Assembly: GCA_015852425.1 (NCBI GenBank)
Contig: JAAAIG010000006.1
Location: forward strand, 46,120 to 110,119
Direction of reading: 5' to 3'
Length of the DNA stretch: 64,000 bases
Source of the DNA: Gryganskiella cystojenkinii
Lineage: Eukaryota; Mortierellomycota; Mortierellomycetes; Mortierellales; Mortierellaceae
The position numbers were made by a program, and so were the translations under genes. Positions 43,706-56,903 of the stretch are shown piece after piece; position 1 is the first letter of the stretch, and each line of letters starts with the position of its first letter. A model generated the notes under the pieces. That model made no database searches. It was not told the origin of the DNA and saw only the letters and a list, made by a program, of their open reading frames with translations.

Positions 43706-46700
43706 ATGACGAGACCACAGACCGACAATGTAAAAGACCTCAACCTTCTCTCGTTGACGCGTATTACATTTTCAATGTAAATAAGGAACACTTGTCTGTC
43801 ACCATTTCTGAACTAGCTGTTTCTTTTTCTTTCTGTTCATTTCCAATAGAATGCCGAGTCTGACATCACGACACGGAGATCCACACGCAAGAAGGCCGAA
43901 CCAGCACCTGGTAAAGACGGCGAATACGTCTCTTGGTTGAATGACATTCTGGATTCTGATGAACCGTTGGTTTGCCGACCTTTATGACATTCAGTAAACA
44001 CTAATATTTACACGTTTCTCTTTGACATGGTTTCTGCGAACTCTTAGTCGCTGCTGCTGCTGCTGCCGTTGCAAAGCCAAAATCTAAAGTCGTAAAGCCG
44101 ATCAAGGCACCAAAAACGACCGTGGATGTGATCGAATCCGGTGAGGATGAAGCCGAAGACATGGAAGAAGATGAAGAAGAAGAAGAAGAGGAGGAGCCTG
44201 CCCAAACCTCGAAACGATCTACGAGGGCTAGGACTTCCAAGACTCCTGCTAAAAACCAAGCAAGCGGAAGCAAGACGACGCGGGCGCCACCATCAAGCAA
44301 GCAGGCAAAGGAAGCAGACACGGAAAAGACGAGTGCGGAGAAAGATCAAGATCAGGAGGATGACAACGACGATGAGGATCAAGACGAAGAGGATGATGAA
44401 GAGGATGAGGATGAGATTGAATCATCATCTTCAGAAAGTGAACTTGAGGACGCCGATTCGGACTTTGAGGAGCCTATGCAGCAGCGTTCAAAGGCGAAAT
44501 CTGCGACAACCCCAAAGAAACCCAAGACTGCGCTGTCGAGAATCTCGGTGATCAAGAGGAGTAATAAGCCACCCAAGGAACCCAAAGCCCCCAAGTCTGC
44601 CAAGGGTGCCAAGTCGACAAGGAAGTTTGCGCCGCGTAAGACGCAGACTATTGCCGGAGCTGCTGCAGTGGACGGAGAAATAGAAGGGGAGACCCCCCAT
44701 CTATACAGTAAGAACTATAGCCTAGCATTTCTCTCCTGTTAATGATTGCGGTATATGATATGATGACTGACCCCCCCCCCCCTTGCATTGTTATTTAACA
44801 ATTTTTAACAAACTCTTTTTTGTGGCCAAATTTGTTCTAGGCGCTGTCCTTGACCCACAAACGGCACTGGACGGTGTCGTCGAAGAGTGGATCGAGGAGT
44901 ACGAAAAGTCAAACGAGGAGAGCATGTTGAAGTTGGTCAACTTTTTGATCCGATCCTGTGGGTGTACTCAGCTCATCTCTGCAGAGGACTTTGCAGACTC
45001 AGAGATGCTAGAGGTTCTTGAAAACGTATTGTTGAGATACAAGGAGGTAAGTAATCCAGTCTGTGTGACGCGGATCAAATTTGATGGGCGGTGGATCCCT
45101 GCCGTATCTGGAGTCGCCATGAACAAAATTGTCTAACCACTGTGGTTTTGCTGTTTATACTTTTTGATAGAACACGGCTAACTTTGACTACCCGATCATC
45201 TCCAAGGCAAAGGAATTCAAAAAGTTCAAGAAGAACCTCCTCGAGTTTTTTTCGCGACTCATCCAGAAGGCTCAAAGCGAGATCATGTTTGACAAGAACT
45301 TTATGGACACTTTGCTTTCATGGACCTTCTCACTCTCCAGGTAAGTTAACCGGTATAACTAGGCTTAGTTCGTGGTTTGTTTGTCAACAGCTTAACAATT
45401 CTAATTTTGGGTATGCGATTTCTTGCTTGTTTTTCTTCAGCACGACATTCCGACCAGTTCGCCATACTTCGACCGTCGTTGGCTTGAACATCCTGTCCTC
45501 ACTTGCCGAGATAGCTTCCGACATCCAGGATGAGCTCAACATTACTAGTCGTCAGCTGGCCACCAGTCAAAAGCAAAACGCTGTCCAGACTAAGATTCGT
45601 CAGCTCGAGAAGAAACTCAAAGAAGGAAAGGAACGTCAGGCGGATGTTCTCAAGTGGAGCAACGAAATCTTTGACAGGTACCGCCTGCCGATGCTGACTA
45701 TATCGTTGTCGTCTTACTTTTTACCAAAGCTAGCCTCCTAACCCGATCATAATTTGTTTTTTTAGTGTCTTTGTACTTCGCTGTCGTGACGTTGACTCAC
45801 AGATTCGTGCTGACTGTGTTCGGGAGCTAGGACAATGGATGACAATGAACTCGGAGCACTTTATCGCATCCTCCTATTTACAGTATCTGGGCTGGTTGCT
45901 CTCGGACAGAACTGCAGCCGTAAGGGTGGAGACTTTGAAGGTCCTCGCCAAGTTGTATGAGAGCGATAACCAAGCCAATGCACTGAGACAGTTCACAACA
46001 AGATTCACGGATCGCTTCATCGAAATGGCCTTGGGCGAATCCGATATTGCGGCCCGTCAAGGCGCAATCCGAGTCGCGACCTTGATCCATAAGCACGGTC
46101 AATTGGAGGAGGAGGATCAGGTTAAGCTCAGTGTCTTGATCTTTGGAGCTCATGCCAAGGTCCGCAAGGCGCTGGCCAAGTTTGTGAAGGCCCGTGTCTG
46201 GGAAGATGAAGTCGAGGGCAGGATGGCTTCCTGTGAGGTCATCGTTTCCTCTCTGACAGAGAAAACGGAGATCAAGAAGGATTGGATTGAGCTCAAATCG
46301 TTGATCAGCTTTTTGATCAAGGTTGGCAAGTCTGAGGAGGGGCAGGTTGCGTCTGGCGAGAAAGTTTTGAGTCAAACAACTGATACCCGCCTGATTGACG
46401 AGACAAAGGTTGGCCGCATTGCTTTGGCGATCGAGGCTTTGTGGAGTGAAATTGAGGCTTTGAAGGTAGGGTTTGATAGAGTTTCGGGTTATTGGATCGA
46501 ACTGACTCAACCGGATTCATCTACGCTGACACACATCTTGTATGCTGTTACAAAATAGAATTGGAAATCTATTGCTGAATATCTTATCGAGGACCACTCT
46601 ACAGCCCCACGCCAGCCAACTTCCTCCCGGCAAAAGGGACCTAAAGCAACGACACTGGAAGACATCTACCATCTCGAGGAAGAGGAAGAGAATATCCTCC

Positions 46701-49432
46701 TGGAGATCTTTATTGCTAGCCTGCAATTGACTGTCCAGCCACCGACATTGCCTGGATTCCACAAGGATAAGGCCAAGGTGAAGGCTCAGCAAGACGAACT
46801 CACAAACGAAGTTGGTCGTTACTGCGTTGATGTCCTCCCCAAGTTATTCTCCAAGTACGGTGTCGATGCTGCCCGCATTCGATCCATACTCGTGATCCCT
46901 CAGCTCATTCCTCTGAGTGTGTATCTCGATATGCGTATTCTTGCTGTAAGTTTGATGACCAAGCGATCTTATAGATGGAGTTAAGTAAGGACGCTTTCCA
47001 TGAACCCTGTGTTTTAACAGCCTTGGTGTAATTGCTTTTCTAGACGTACGAGGAATTGGTGGATGAGGTTATCAAGGTCTTCAAGAAACACACGGACACC
47101 TCTGTCCTAAGTGCCGCTGCGACGACACTTCGAACGATGCTGAGCTACGAGATGCTCAGAGGTTCTCACGAGGCAAAGATTGAAGCCTTGGGTGCGTCCC
47201 TCGTCGAGTCATTCATGGTCCAGATCTCTGCAGTATGTGTGACATGTATTCCACAGTGTTCAGTTCAGTTCAGTTTCACGTGAGTTTTCAACACACCTAA
47301 CTAGTCTGCTATGTACTTGATATTTTTTTAGGACGATGAGATGTCAAGCAATGATACCCTGGACGAGTTGGTCCCTTGTCTGAGACGCTTTGAGCATTTG
47401 ATCAAGTGCACAGATCTGACTGGAAAGAACACTCGTCCTGTGACTCTTGACCCGTTCGACGGATTAATCAAAGTGATTGAGCGTAATCAGACCGCACATG
47501 GCGAGCATGCAGAGGTATGATCTGAGTTCGTTGAATTGATTGAGTATTTCTTATGGCAGAAGAAAGAATGCTAACATACGACCATGTGTCTACACTGTCT
47601 AGATTTTGATTTCGGCGCTTTCAATCGCGTTCCTCTGGATCTCTTGGGTTTGCAGAGCTCTTGCTTCCAAAAGTGGACCTGATGCCGATTGGAATGAGCA
47701 GGACGCGAATGACGTACTGCAGAAGCAGAGAGCTCTGTTGGGTGTGGCATCAGATTTGGCCATCAAGGGTGAGCAAGAACCGGATACGAGAGTTCGTCGT
47801 AGAGCTTTTCAAGTCCTTGGCGATCTGGCCTGGCTCTTTGGTGGTGACATGTTCCATGTCTCCAAAGGCCCGAACCGACATGTCCTCTACCTGACCTGCC
47901 CCGAGGCTACACAAGTAGAGTGCGAGAATTTCGTCCGCACGGAACTCGACCTATGGGCCGAAAAGGTCCAAGAGAAGATGACTGCATCCAAGGAGGTTAG
48001 ACGCGCCAGAAATGCGAAACAGAATAACCGTGCTGGTTCTGCAGAGGATGAGCTTGCTGATGATGAGGAGGAAGAGAACGCAGAAGAGTTAGTCGAACTT
48101 TTGGAGGATGAAAAGCAAGCCGCAGCCCTGGTTGAACAAGAGGAGAAGCATGAGATGTTTGGAACCGTGTTCTCATTCATGCGACAGATCATCCTCAAGG
48201 ATTTCAGTATGAAGCGTGCGACCACGGTGATTTCACAGTATGGTCGTTTCGGCGCCGAGTTTGATGAAGGTGTTAAGCGAGTCGTGACGGCGATCAAGTC
48301 TCAGACCTCGGAAGGATTGTCGAGACAAGCGCGAGCCCACAACGCCGAGATCTTTATGGATGTGTGCCTGGATTCTCTCAAGCAGGTAATGTCTTGTTCA
48401 CTTGGGTCGCCCTATGGTTGCTTATGGCTCGAATTCAGTTTCTAACTCGTGAAGGGTTATTTGTTGATGACCATATAGTCTTTTGAACTCTACGTGGATG
48501 GACAAGTCAGATCAACGAACCAATGTATGCAGCTGGCCAAGGTCTTGATGACAGCGATCAAACCTCCAGGATTTATGCAGCAGGTGCGCATTGGTATTGA
48601 TGTGCAGTTGATCTGGCGTTTGCACAAGCAGGGCATTGTCTATGCCATGGAGAAGCTCTTCTCATGCAAGGGGATCGACAACCTCAAGAAAATGTCGAAT
48701 ACGGCCAAGTTTTTCGAGATTTTGAGTCTGATGCTGTTCGGCGTTCAGGCCACCTCAGATCAGGTCGCTACTATGTAAGCCACCGTTTGTTTGCCTTTGT
48801 TGTTATCCAAGGCGCTGGTGTATTATCTCCCTGGCTACACTACGTCTAACCTCGGTGTTATCTTTTTGAATTGTAGTCGAGATGTCATGGCCTCGGAGGC
48901 AGAGAAGCACGATTTAACGATCGACGAAGAGGAGGCGGTCTGGGAACCCCTTCGAGCATACCAATCCAAACTTGAAAAGTTGTCCCAAAAGGCCGTTGTC
49001 GAGAACGCAGCCAGGACCAAGAGAGCTGAGGAAACTGCAGCAGCCGCCGCAGCCGCCGCAGCTGCTGCACAGGAGAGAGCAGGAGGGTTAGAGCAGCAGG
49101 CGCAAGTACTCGAAGATAATGATGTGTACATGGTAGCGGCAACAACTAAGGGTGATCATGACAGGCAAATGGCGACTGATAGAGCTGCTGCTGCTACTGC
49201 CGTTCTCGTAGGAAAGAAGCGTAGTGCAGCTGACAAGGATGATGAGGACGATGAGGAAGTCGAGGAGGAAGAAGAGGATGAGGAAAGCGAAAAGTTGATC
49301 CGGAGAAGGAAGCGATTGACCCCATCAGATGAGGCCGATGAGGCCGGTAGTGGTCCTGATAGCGATGCAGAGAGCCAGGCGAGTTTCTCAAGTCTGACTG
49401 TCAAGGAGGCGAAGCGCATCCGTGTTACTTAA
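43706..49432 (+). CDS. SCC3: Cohesin subunit SCC3/STAG (stromalin)
   Basis: HEAT-repeat subunit of cohesin that binds Scc1/Rad21 and loads or maintains cohesin on chromosomes. Thirteen exons: 43706-43729, 43850-43910, 44048-44707, 44841-45046, 45171-45340, 45441-45677, 45766-46465, 46559-46945, 47044-47232, 47332-47514, 47603-48385, 48479-48774 and 48877-49432; 1483 residues. The first 250 residues are basic/acidic disordered sequence with long Glu/Asp runs. The STAG domain starts near LLSWTFSLSSTTFRPVRHTS, and the stromalin conservative domain is VFVLRCRDVDSQIRADCVREL to YLGWLLSDRTAAVRVETLKV. The middle is HEAT-like. The C-terminus has an Ala11 run, acidic clusters and a RRRKRLTP basic motif. 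It is longer than yeast Irr1 (about 1150). The first exon codes only eight residues, so the 5' end depends on the MTRPQTDN join, which is in phase. Confidence 0.92.
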
Positions 49433-49769
49433 TGAACGGTAGTCTTTACCTCCTCTGTCGTGCACTTTTTCACAAATCAATTAAACTTCAGTAAACTCAA
49501 GTTCTTTTTATTTATTCACTGTTGGCCAAAAAGAAAAGAAGAGTCAGTCTGCTATTTGTTCATTCTCGCCTGGATCATCATTTTGCGGCAACGATGATGG
49601 TATGTTTCTCCGTGTACAAGTTGGATATATAAGAGTATTTGTCTCTTTGTCTGGTTTTGACAAGCTTTGTAACTGGACCTTTGGAAAGGGTGGGTGGGGG
49701 GTAGGCGAGGTGACAGAGCCAGAGCTGTCCTTTTTTTTTAGCTCAAAAAGTGGTCAATATTTCCGTCCT
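49433..49769. other. Convergent 3' flanks of SCC3 and eS27
   Basis: AT- and T-rich, with no gene. Probable 3' UTRs of both genes. Confidence 0.5.
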
Positions 49770-50024
49770 TTAGTTGGGTTTCTTGCGGAAGGACACGCCT
49801 TCACTCAGGCGAGCGAGACCACCAGTGGGCTGGGAGAGGACCATGCTGCACTTGGGACAGTTGACGACGGTATCGGCATGAGAGAACAAGGGGGTGATAG
49901 CTTGACAACCGGAGCACTTGACGTCCATATAAAACGAGTTTGGGCTCTGAACGAGACGCTTGAGCTTGTGGGACGTTTGGTCAGCGGCAGCGGAGGGGTT
50001 GAGGATATCGTAGGCAAGAGTCAT
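49770..50024 (-). CDS. RPS27: 40S ribosomal protein eS27
   Basis: Zinc-binding small-subunit protein. One uninterrupted exon, 84 residues, the standard full length. The core [20 protein letters not shown] and the second half of the zinc site, [11 protein letters not shown], give a C4 zinc finger; [18 protein letters not shown] closes the fold. Lack of introns is notable among intron-rich neighbours. A strong TATA box lies 71-79 bases upstream. Divergent to the antizyme gene. Confidence 0.97.
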   Translation of the reverse strand: MTLAYDILNPSAAADQTSHKLKRLVQSPNSFYMDVKCSGCQAITPLFSHADTVVNCPKCSMVLSQPTGGLARLSEGVSFRKKPN

Positions 50025-50730
50025 TTTGTTTATGCGTGTGATGAGAGTAAGATGGAATGAGAAGAGAAAGAAAGGAGAGATAGAGCTGCGCCTCTTTTAT
50101 ATACATATGTGCCAAGGAAGGGAGATCGGATTTTGGGATTCTGGGATCGGGATCGGATCGAGAAAAGGCAGAACTGGACCAATGGCACCAAGGAGATCGG
50201 CCTTTGCAGCTGAAAGCTACGATTGATTTATTGGACTGGCATGGTGTCTGACCAAGGCCTAAAAAGGAGTTTTTACAAAGAAGGAGCCGGACTGGGCAAC
50301 GAAGACCATGGAAGGATGAGGGAGATTGGTGGCGTTTCGGTACAGTTTCTAACTTTCATTTCATTTCCAGCCGCAGACTGCGCCCAGTAAGAATCCTAAA
50401 TAAAAAAATGAAATGACATCAGTTCAATTTCAAAATGCCATGTGACCAATTTGCTAAAAAAGACGGTCACAAAAGAAGAGAGGGTCGCCCGGAGAGAGGG
50501 GCGCGCGCACCATGAGTGGGAAACGAGGGGCGAGAGAAGCAAATTACTTTGTTTCCTTTCCATTCCATTCTCCAATTCAAACATTTCTTTTGAACAATTC
50601 CTTTTGTGCACAGCTTTTCATTCATTAAAAAAAGCAATAACAAGCCTCTCTTTGGTACAACAACGCCACCAACCTTTTCCTCCCCCCAACACCCTTCCCT
50701 ACAACGACGTCTTCTACCAGCTAACCTTCA
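50025..50730. other. Divergent promoter region of eS27 and the antizyme
   Basis: No gene. It holds the eS27 TATA box, a GATCGGGATCGGATCG-like repeat near 50137-50160 and a CA/CT-rich antizyme leader. Confidence 0.5.
50095..50103 (-). promoter_or_regulatory. TATA box of RPS27
   Basis: TATATAAAA on the minus strand, 71-79 bases before the eS27 start codon. Confidence 0.7.
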
Positions 50731-52094
50731 ATGGAGGGCTTTAATAACAGCACGACCACCACAACCACAACCACCAGTGCCGCCAGTAGTATAATCAGCT
50801 TGAATTTACCCCTCGACAGCTTTGCGTCTGTTGCCGTTCCGACCATGAACCGATCGATCCACTCGGACATCCAGGCGGTCTGCTTTGCTGAGGATGCGAC
50901 CAAGGGGCTGCACTGCTATGTCTATTCTACCTGTACGTAGCAACCTACCATTGTCTGTATCTGGGCGTGCAATTGCGAGAAACAATGAAACTGAACGAAA
51001 AAAAAAGGGAGATAGAGAGATGAAAGGAGGCTGCACCGATGATCGCTTTTGTTGACACTTCTTTTTACTCAACACACTTGTCCATTTCTGGACACTTCGA
51101 CCCCATAAATCCTAACTGTGCTTTTCTTGTTTTTTTTCTTTTTTCTACCAAACAGTGGAGGGCAGAGGCCAGTGGCGTTCCTGACATCGCCATTAATGAT
51201 TGCGCGATGATGCTCACGGGTCTCTGTGGCAGCGAGACCCGTGAGCAAAGTCGCCACCTCCCTTCTCGAGCGGTTGCTTCAGCCAAAGAAACTGCACTGT
51301 TTGTGAGGGAGATGAAGGAAGGGGTTGTACAAGGTCAACAACAAGGGGTCTCTTGCACTAGCGCTGGTATGACGGAGAATGACGGTAGTTCCTTTATTCA
51401 ACAACAACAAAAGCTCAAAGGTGCGGCGGTGTCGTCTTCAAGTCAATATCAAGTCGATGCAACGTTAACGATTACCTCGACGGACAGCAAGATGAATACC
51501 TGGCTCGGATTCAAGTCTCAAGGCGCACTGTATTTGCGTGGCAACGGTTGGAACGATATGGACATTCGTGAGGTATAAAAAGAAACAAGCAACAGTTGTT
51601 GCGGTTGAGATGCAAACTTTCTATTTTTGTTTGCCTGAACTGGAATCAGCAGCTTGGGCCTAGCAAGAAGCTTGGTTTTTTTTTGTGTTGACAAACTTGT
51701 TACTTTCTGATGTGATAGAGTGTTGTCGCCGCCTTGGATCTGGCAGAGGAACAATTGAATTGTCACACCGTGTACCTATGTCTCGAGAAGACTAATGAGG
51801 ATCTTGGTAAGGAGTTCTACGCTGTTCTTGATAAAACGCTGAACGTACAACAGAAGCGGGGTTTTTTTACTGACAATCTTTTACTCCTTTCTTGCGATTC
51901 CTCGCCACTTTTTTCTGTCTTTTTCCCCATGCTTTGTTCTCCTTTGAACCTGGCAAACACTGTCACTCTTCGCCCTCCGACTCCTTGCAGCAAAACTTGT
52001 CCGAGCCTTGATGTATGCTGGATTTGAGGTCGTCCATCCCGGTGTTTTGGCGCATGCGGATCCAAAATACCTGGTTCTCGGCATGGAACTATAA
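50731..52094 (+). CDS. Ornithine decarboxylase antizyme, made by +1 programmed frameshift
   Basis: Antizyme binds ornithine decarboxylase, sends it to the proteasome without ubiquitin and limits polyamine uptake. Four exons: 50731-50932, 51156-51572, 51719-51806 and 51991-52094. The zero frame ends after 76 residues at GQWRS-stop (TGA 51182-51184). Moving +1 after TCC continues as DIAINDCAMM and gives 269 residues in all. The second frame ends in the conserved domain: WLGFKSQGALYLRGNGWNDM, SVVAALDLAEEQLNCHTVYL and RALMYAGFEVVHPG. The sense codons before the stop (TGG-CGT-TCC-TGA) parallel the vertebrate TGG-TGC-TCC-TGA shift site. Polyamine-stimulated frameshifting is the known family control. 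Two abutting stem-loops directly after the TGA are described separately. The N-terminal part of frame 1 is Thr/Ser-rich and poorly conserved, as usual. Confidence 0.95.
51179..51184 (+). promoter_or_regulatory. +1 ribosomal frameshift site (UCC-UGA)
   Basis: TCC-TGA at the end of frame 1 of the antizyme. The ribosome with Ser tRNA in the P site slips one base so that GAC at 51183 is read next. The site is set by the two frames: zero frame stops here, and +1 is open to the exon end. Confidence 0.92.
51185..51247 (+). promoter_or_regulatory. Two tandem stem-loops, candidate frameshift stimulator
   Basis: Stem 1 pairs CATCGC (51185-51190) with GCGATG (51204-51209), loop 13 bases, starting at the first base after the stop. 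After one unpaired base, stem 2 pairs 51211-51224 with 51234-51247 (14 perfect pairs, TGCTCACGGGTCTC with its complement) around a 9-base loop. The pairing is seen in the sequence; the role is inference. Confidence 0.7.
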
Positions 52095-53025
52095 GAACGC
52101 GGGTGAAGTCTCTTGGGAAGTTAGTTCTCGCAGACAAAATGTCCATTTCTGCCAAGACAAGTTAGTTTTTCCTCGATATTTTTTTTTTTTTTTTTGTTGA
52201 GTTCGCTTTTCTTGAGACGAATCTTACTGTATTTTTCTTTTCTTTTGTTTTGTGTGAGTTGATTTCTTCCCTCTTTTTTTTTTTTACTGTCCACCGGCCT
52301 GTACATTTTATCCTCTTTATATTTCTACGTCTTCTTCTTCCTTGGGTGTGTGTTGTCTTTTTTGCTCCTTCTTTGTTTACTGCAGAATAAAAAGGCAAGC
52401 CTCATCCAAGATATGAGGCCCTATGACCCTCACTCTTTTTGTCCTTGTAGAAAGTGTCTGTGTTGGTGTCTGTGCACCTTTTCAACACGTTCTCTGGGTC
52501 TTTTATTTGTTTTCCTAGAAAGAGCACTCTTGCAATCGTAAAATGAACCAAAGGAGAAACGGAGAAATTATTTCGTTCTTTCAGCTCCGAACTCCTACCG
52601 TGGCGGCAAAATTGTTTGTCTTCTTTCTGATCTGAATAAGAATTTACGCTGGTAATCGCGGTCCCTGGTTGTTCTGTCGCGGATTCAATTTGTTTTTTTT
52701 CATGAACTATTTTTTTTAGTCTCCATAAATATGAATACAACAACTCGAAGAAACATTCGTTCTTCTTCTTCATTCATCACTTTCATTTTCATTTTCACTT
52801 TCTGTCTTTAACAGTAGCCAGCTCATACCCCACCACCTCCTCTCTTTTTCATAACTCTCGTCTCCTATTACTTTTCTCCTCCTTTTCTTCATTTCCCTTA
52901 GCTCTTTCTGTTTCTCCATCTTTCTCGCTTTCTTCAACCACCCTAACCTGCTCAGTCATCTCCTTCCCTCCTTCTCTTCTCTTCTCATCACACTCCTTCC
53001 TTCCTTCCTCTGAAAGATTATAACC
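52095..53025. other. 3' flank of the antizyme and leader of the phosphatase
   Basis: No gene. T-rich 3' UTR with a possible AATAAA at 52385-52390. From 52780 to 53020 the plus strand is almost wholly C/T with TTTCA-type repeats, leading to the phosphatase start. Confidence 0.5.
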
Positions 53026-54293
53026 ATGCCTTCTTCAACGATATCCAAGAACCTTTTCGTCTTTGACTTTGACTGGTAGGACGATCGATCTGACAGACAG
53101 AATGCGGTGGAATTGAAAATCTGCAGGATAACTCAGCCCTCTCTCTCCCCTCGGTCTTCCTATTTATTTATTTTTTTGACTCCTCTACTTTTAGGACCCT
53201 GATCGAAGCTGACTCGGACTATTGGGTTATGGAAAAGCTTGGTGGTCTGACTAGACAAGAGTTTGACAAGTCCTATTCAAACGTTCAGTGGACAGATCTG
53301 CAGTAGGGTTCTTTTATTCGTGCACAATTGTTATTCCTGTTCAACGTCACATATGACAACCAGACGGGACTCAATATCAGATGTTAACCGGAATTATATT
53401 TGATTTATTGTCATAATACGTAGGGACATGCTGCTCGGTCGTTTGTTTGATCGTGGTGTGACCAATGAACAACTGGAGGCGACTCTGCGCCAGATCCCCA
53501 TGATGCCCGAGACGATCGCCGCGCTCCGTCTGATGAAATCTCAGGGATCCGAACTCGCGATCCTCTCGGACGCAAACACTTTTTACATCGACACCATCCT
53601 CAAGGTAACGCAAAACCTTACAAAGGCATGATCCTTCCTGATTTTATCGATTTTGATTTGCATAGTGCTGACATTTCATTTCGCCTTTTTTTCACCATCT
53701 AGGCCCATAAGATCGACGACTTGTTCTCAAAGGTCATCACAAATCCTTCCCATTTTGATGAACGAGGAAGACTTCATGTGGCAAGGTTTCATGGAGCGGA
53801 GAAACCCCCACACGGATGCCCTCGTCCCTGTGCCGTCAACTTGTGTAAAGGAAAGGAGCTTCAAAAGATGATTGATTCACAGCACTGGGATCGGGTCGTG
53901 TACATGGGTGACTCGACCAATGATTTTTGTCCGTCGACAAGACTTCAGAGGTAAATGGTCAGCGAGCGCAAATCAGAGCAAGGTTGCATTTTCGAGAGGA
54001 ATTTACTTGGATGTAAACTTTTCTTTTAATGGGGAGACTGATTTTTTTTTTTTTTTTTTTCATTTCCTTCCCCGTCCATCGTTCTTGTGTTATCTAGTAA
54101 GGACGTTGTTCTCGCTCGAGCAAATCTCTTGCTGGAAAAGGCCATCAGGGCACAGCCAGAATTGGTCCAAGCCAATATCATCTACTGGTCCTCACCCAAG
54201 GATGTTCTCACGGCTACGCGAGCCCTGTTTGATATCCCGTCTTCAAAACTCGTGGTCACTCCTGCATACTCCGAGATTGCCCAGGTTGTATAG
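53026..54293 (+). CDS. HAD-superfamily phosphatase of the PHOSPHO1/PHOSPHO2 type
   Basis: Family members hydrolyse phosphoethanolamine/phosphocholine (PHOSPHO1) or pyridoxal 5'-phosphate (PHOSPHO2). Five exons: 53026-53075, 53195-53302, 53424-53604, 53703-53950 and 54098-54293; 260 residues, family-typical. Motif I is LFVFDFDWTLIEADSD (DxDxT with nucleophile Asp14), motif II is LAILSDANTFYID, and motifs III/IV are VVYMGDSTNDFCPS. A Cys/His-rich insert (GAEKPPHGCPRPCAVNLCKG) matches the CPxNxCKG segment of the family. Trp replaces the usual Asn at DFDNT. The substrate cannot be decided from sequence. The 50-base first exon is set by the DFD-W-T join. Confidence 0.92.
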
Positions 54294-54697
54294 TAGTGTA
54301 CAAGGTCCTATTCCTTATTACCCATCTTCTCCCACTCCTTATTTTTGCATCGCTAAACATCATAAAGCATAGAAGCATGAAGTATGTTTGAAAACCGTGG
54401 AATTTATTGGCAAAGGTTAGGGTACAGGGGTTTCTTCCTCTCGAATACGAGTATATCGCCTCCTTGTTAGTGGAGTGTCAATCTGTAAGTAACATCGCGA
54501 AAAGGTCAATGTCAACCAGGAAAGTGGCAAAGGCAAAATGGTTTGTCATCCCGAATCAAAGTCTTGAGGGAGCAGGCGAATAAGTTAGTGACAGGCGAAT
54601 GAAAGGTGGGAGAAAAGAGGTCAAAGATTTTTTTTTTTTTTTTTTTTTTTTGCCTTTCAGGGGTATGTGGGTTTGTTTGTACTTTGTAGCCCATCGA
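54294..54697. other. Convergent 3' flanks of the phosphatase and WDR5
   Basis: No gene. T-run at 54628-54651 on the plus strand. Probable 3' UTRs. Confidence 0.5.

Positions 54698-56903
<2,206 letters not shown>

Noticed and set aside
51039..51155. Antizyme frame 2 being translated from its own upstream ATG
   Set aside because: The upstream part of that frame is intron (Phe-rich from T-runs, ending at a CAG acceptor). The UCC-UGA frameshift explains the second frame fully.
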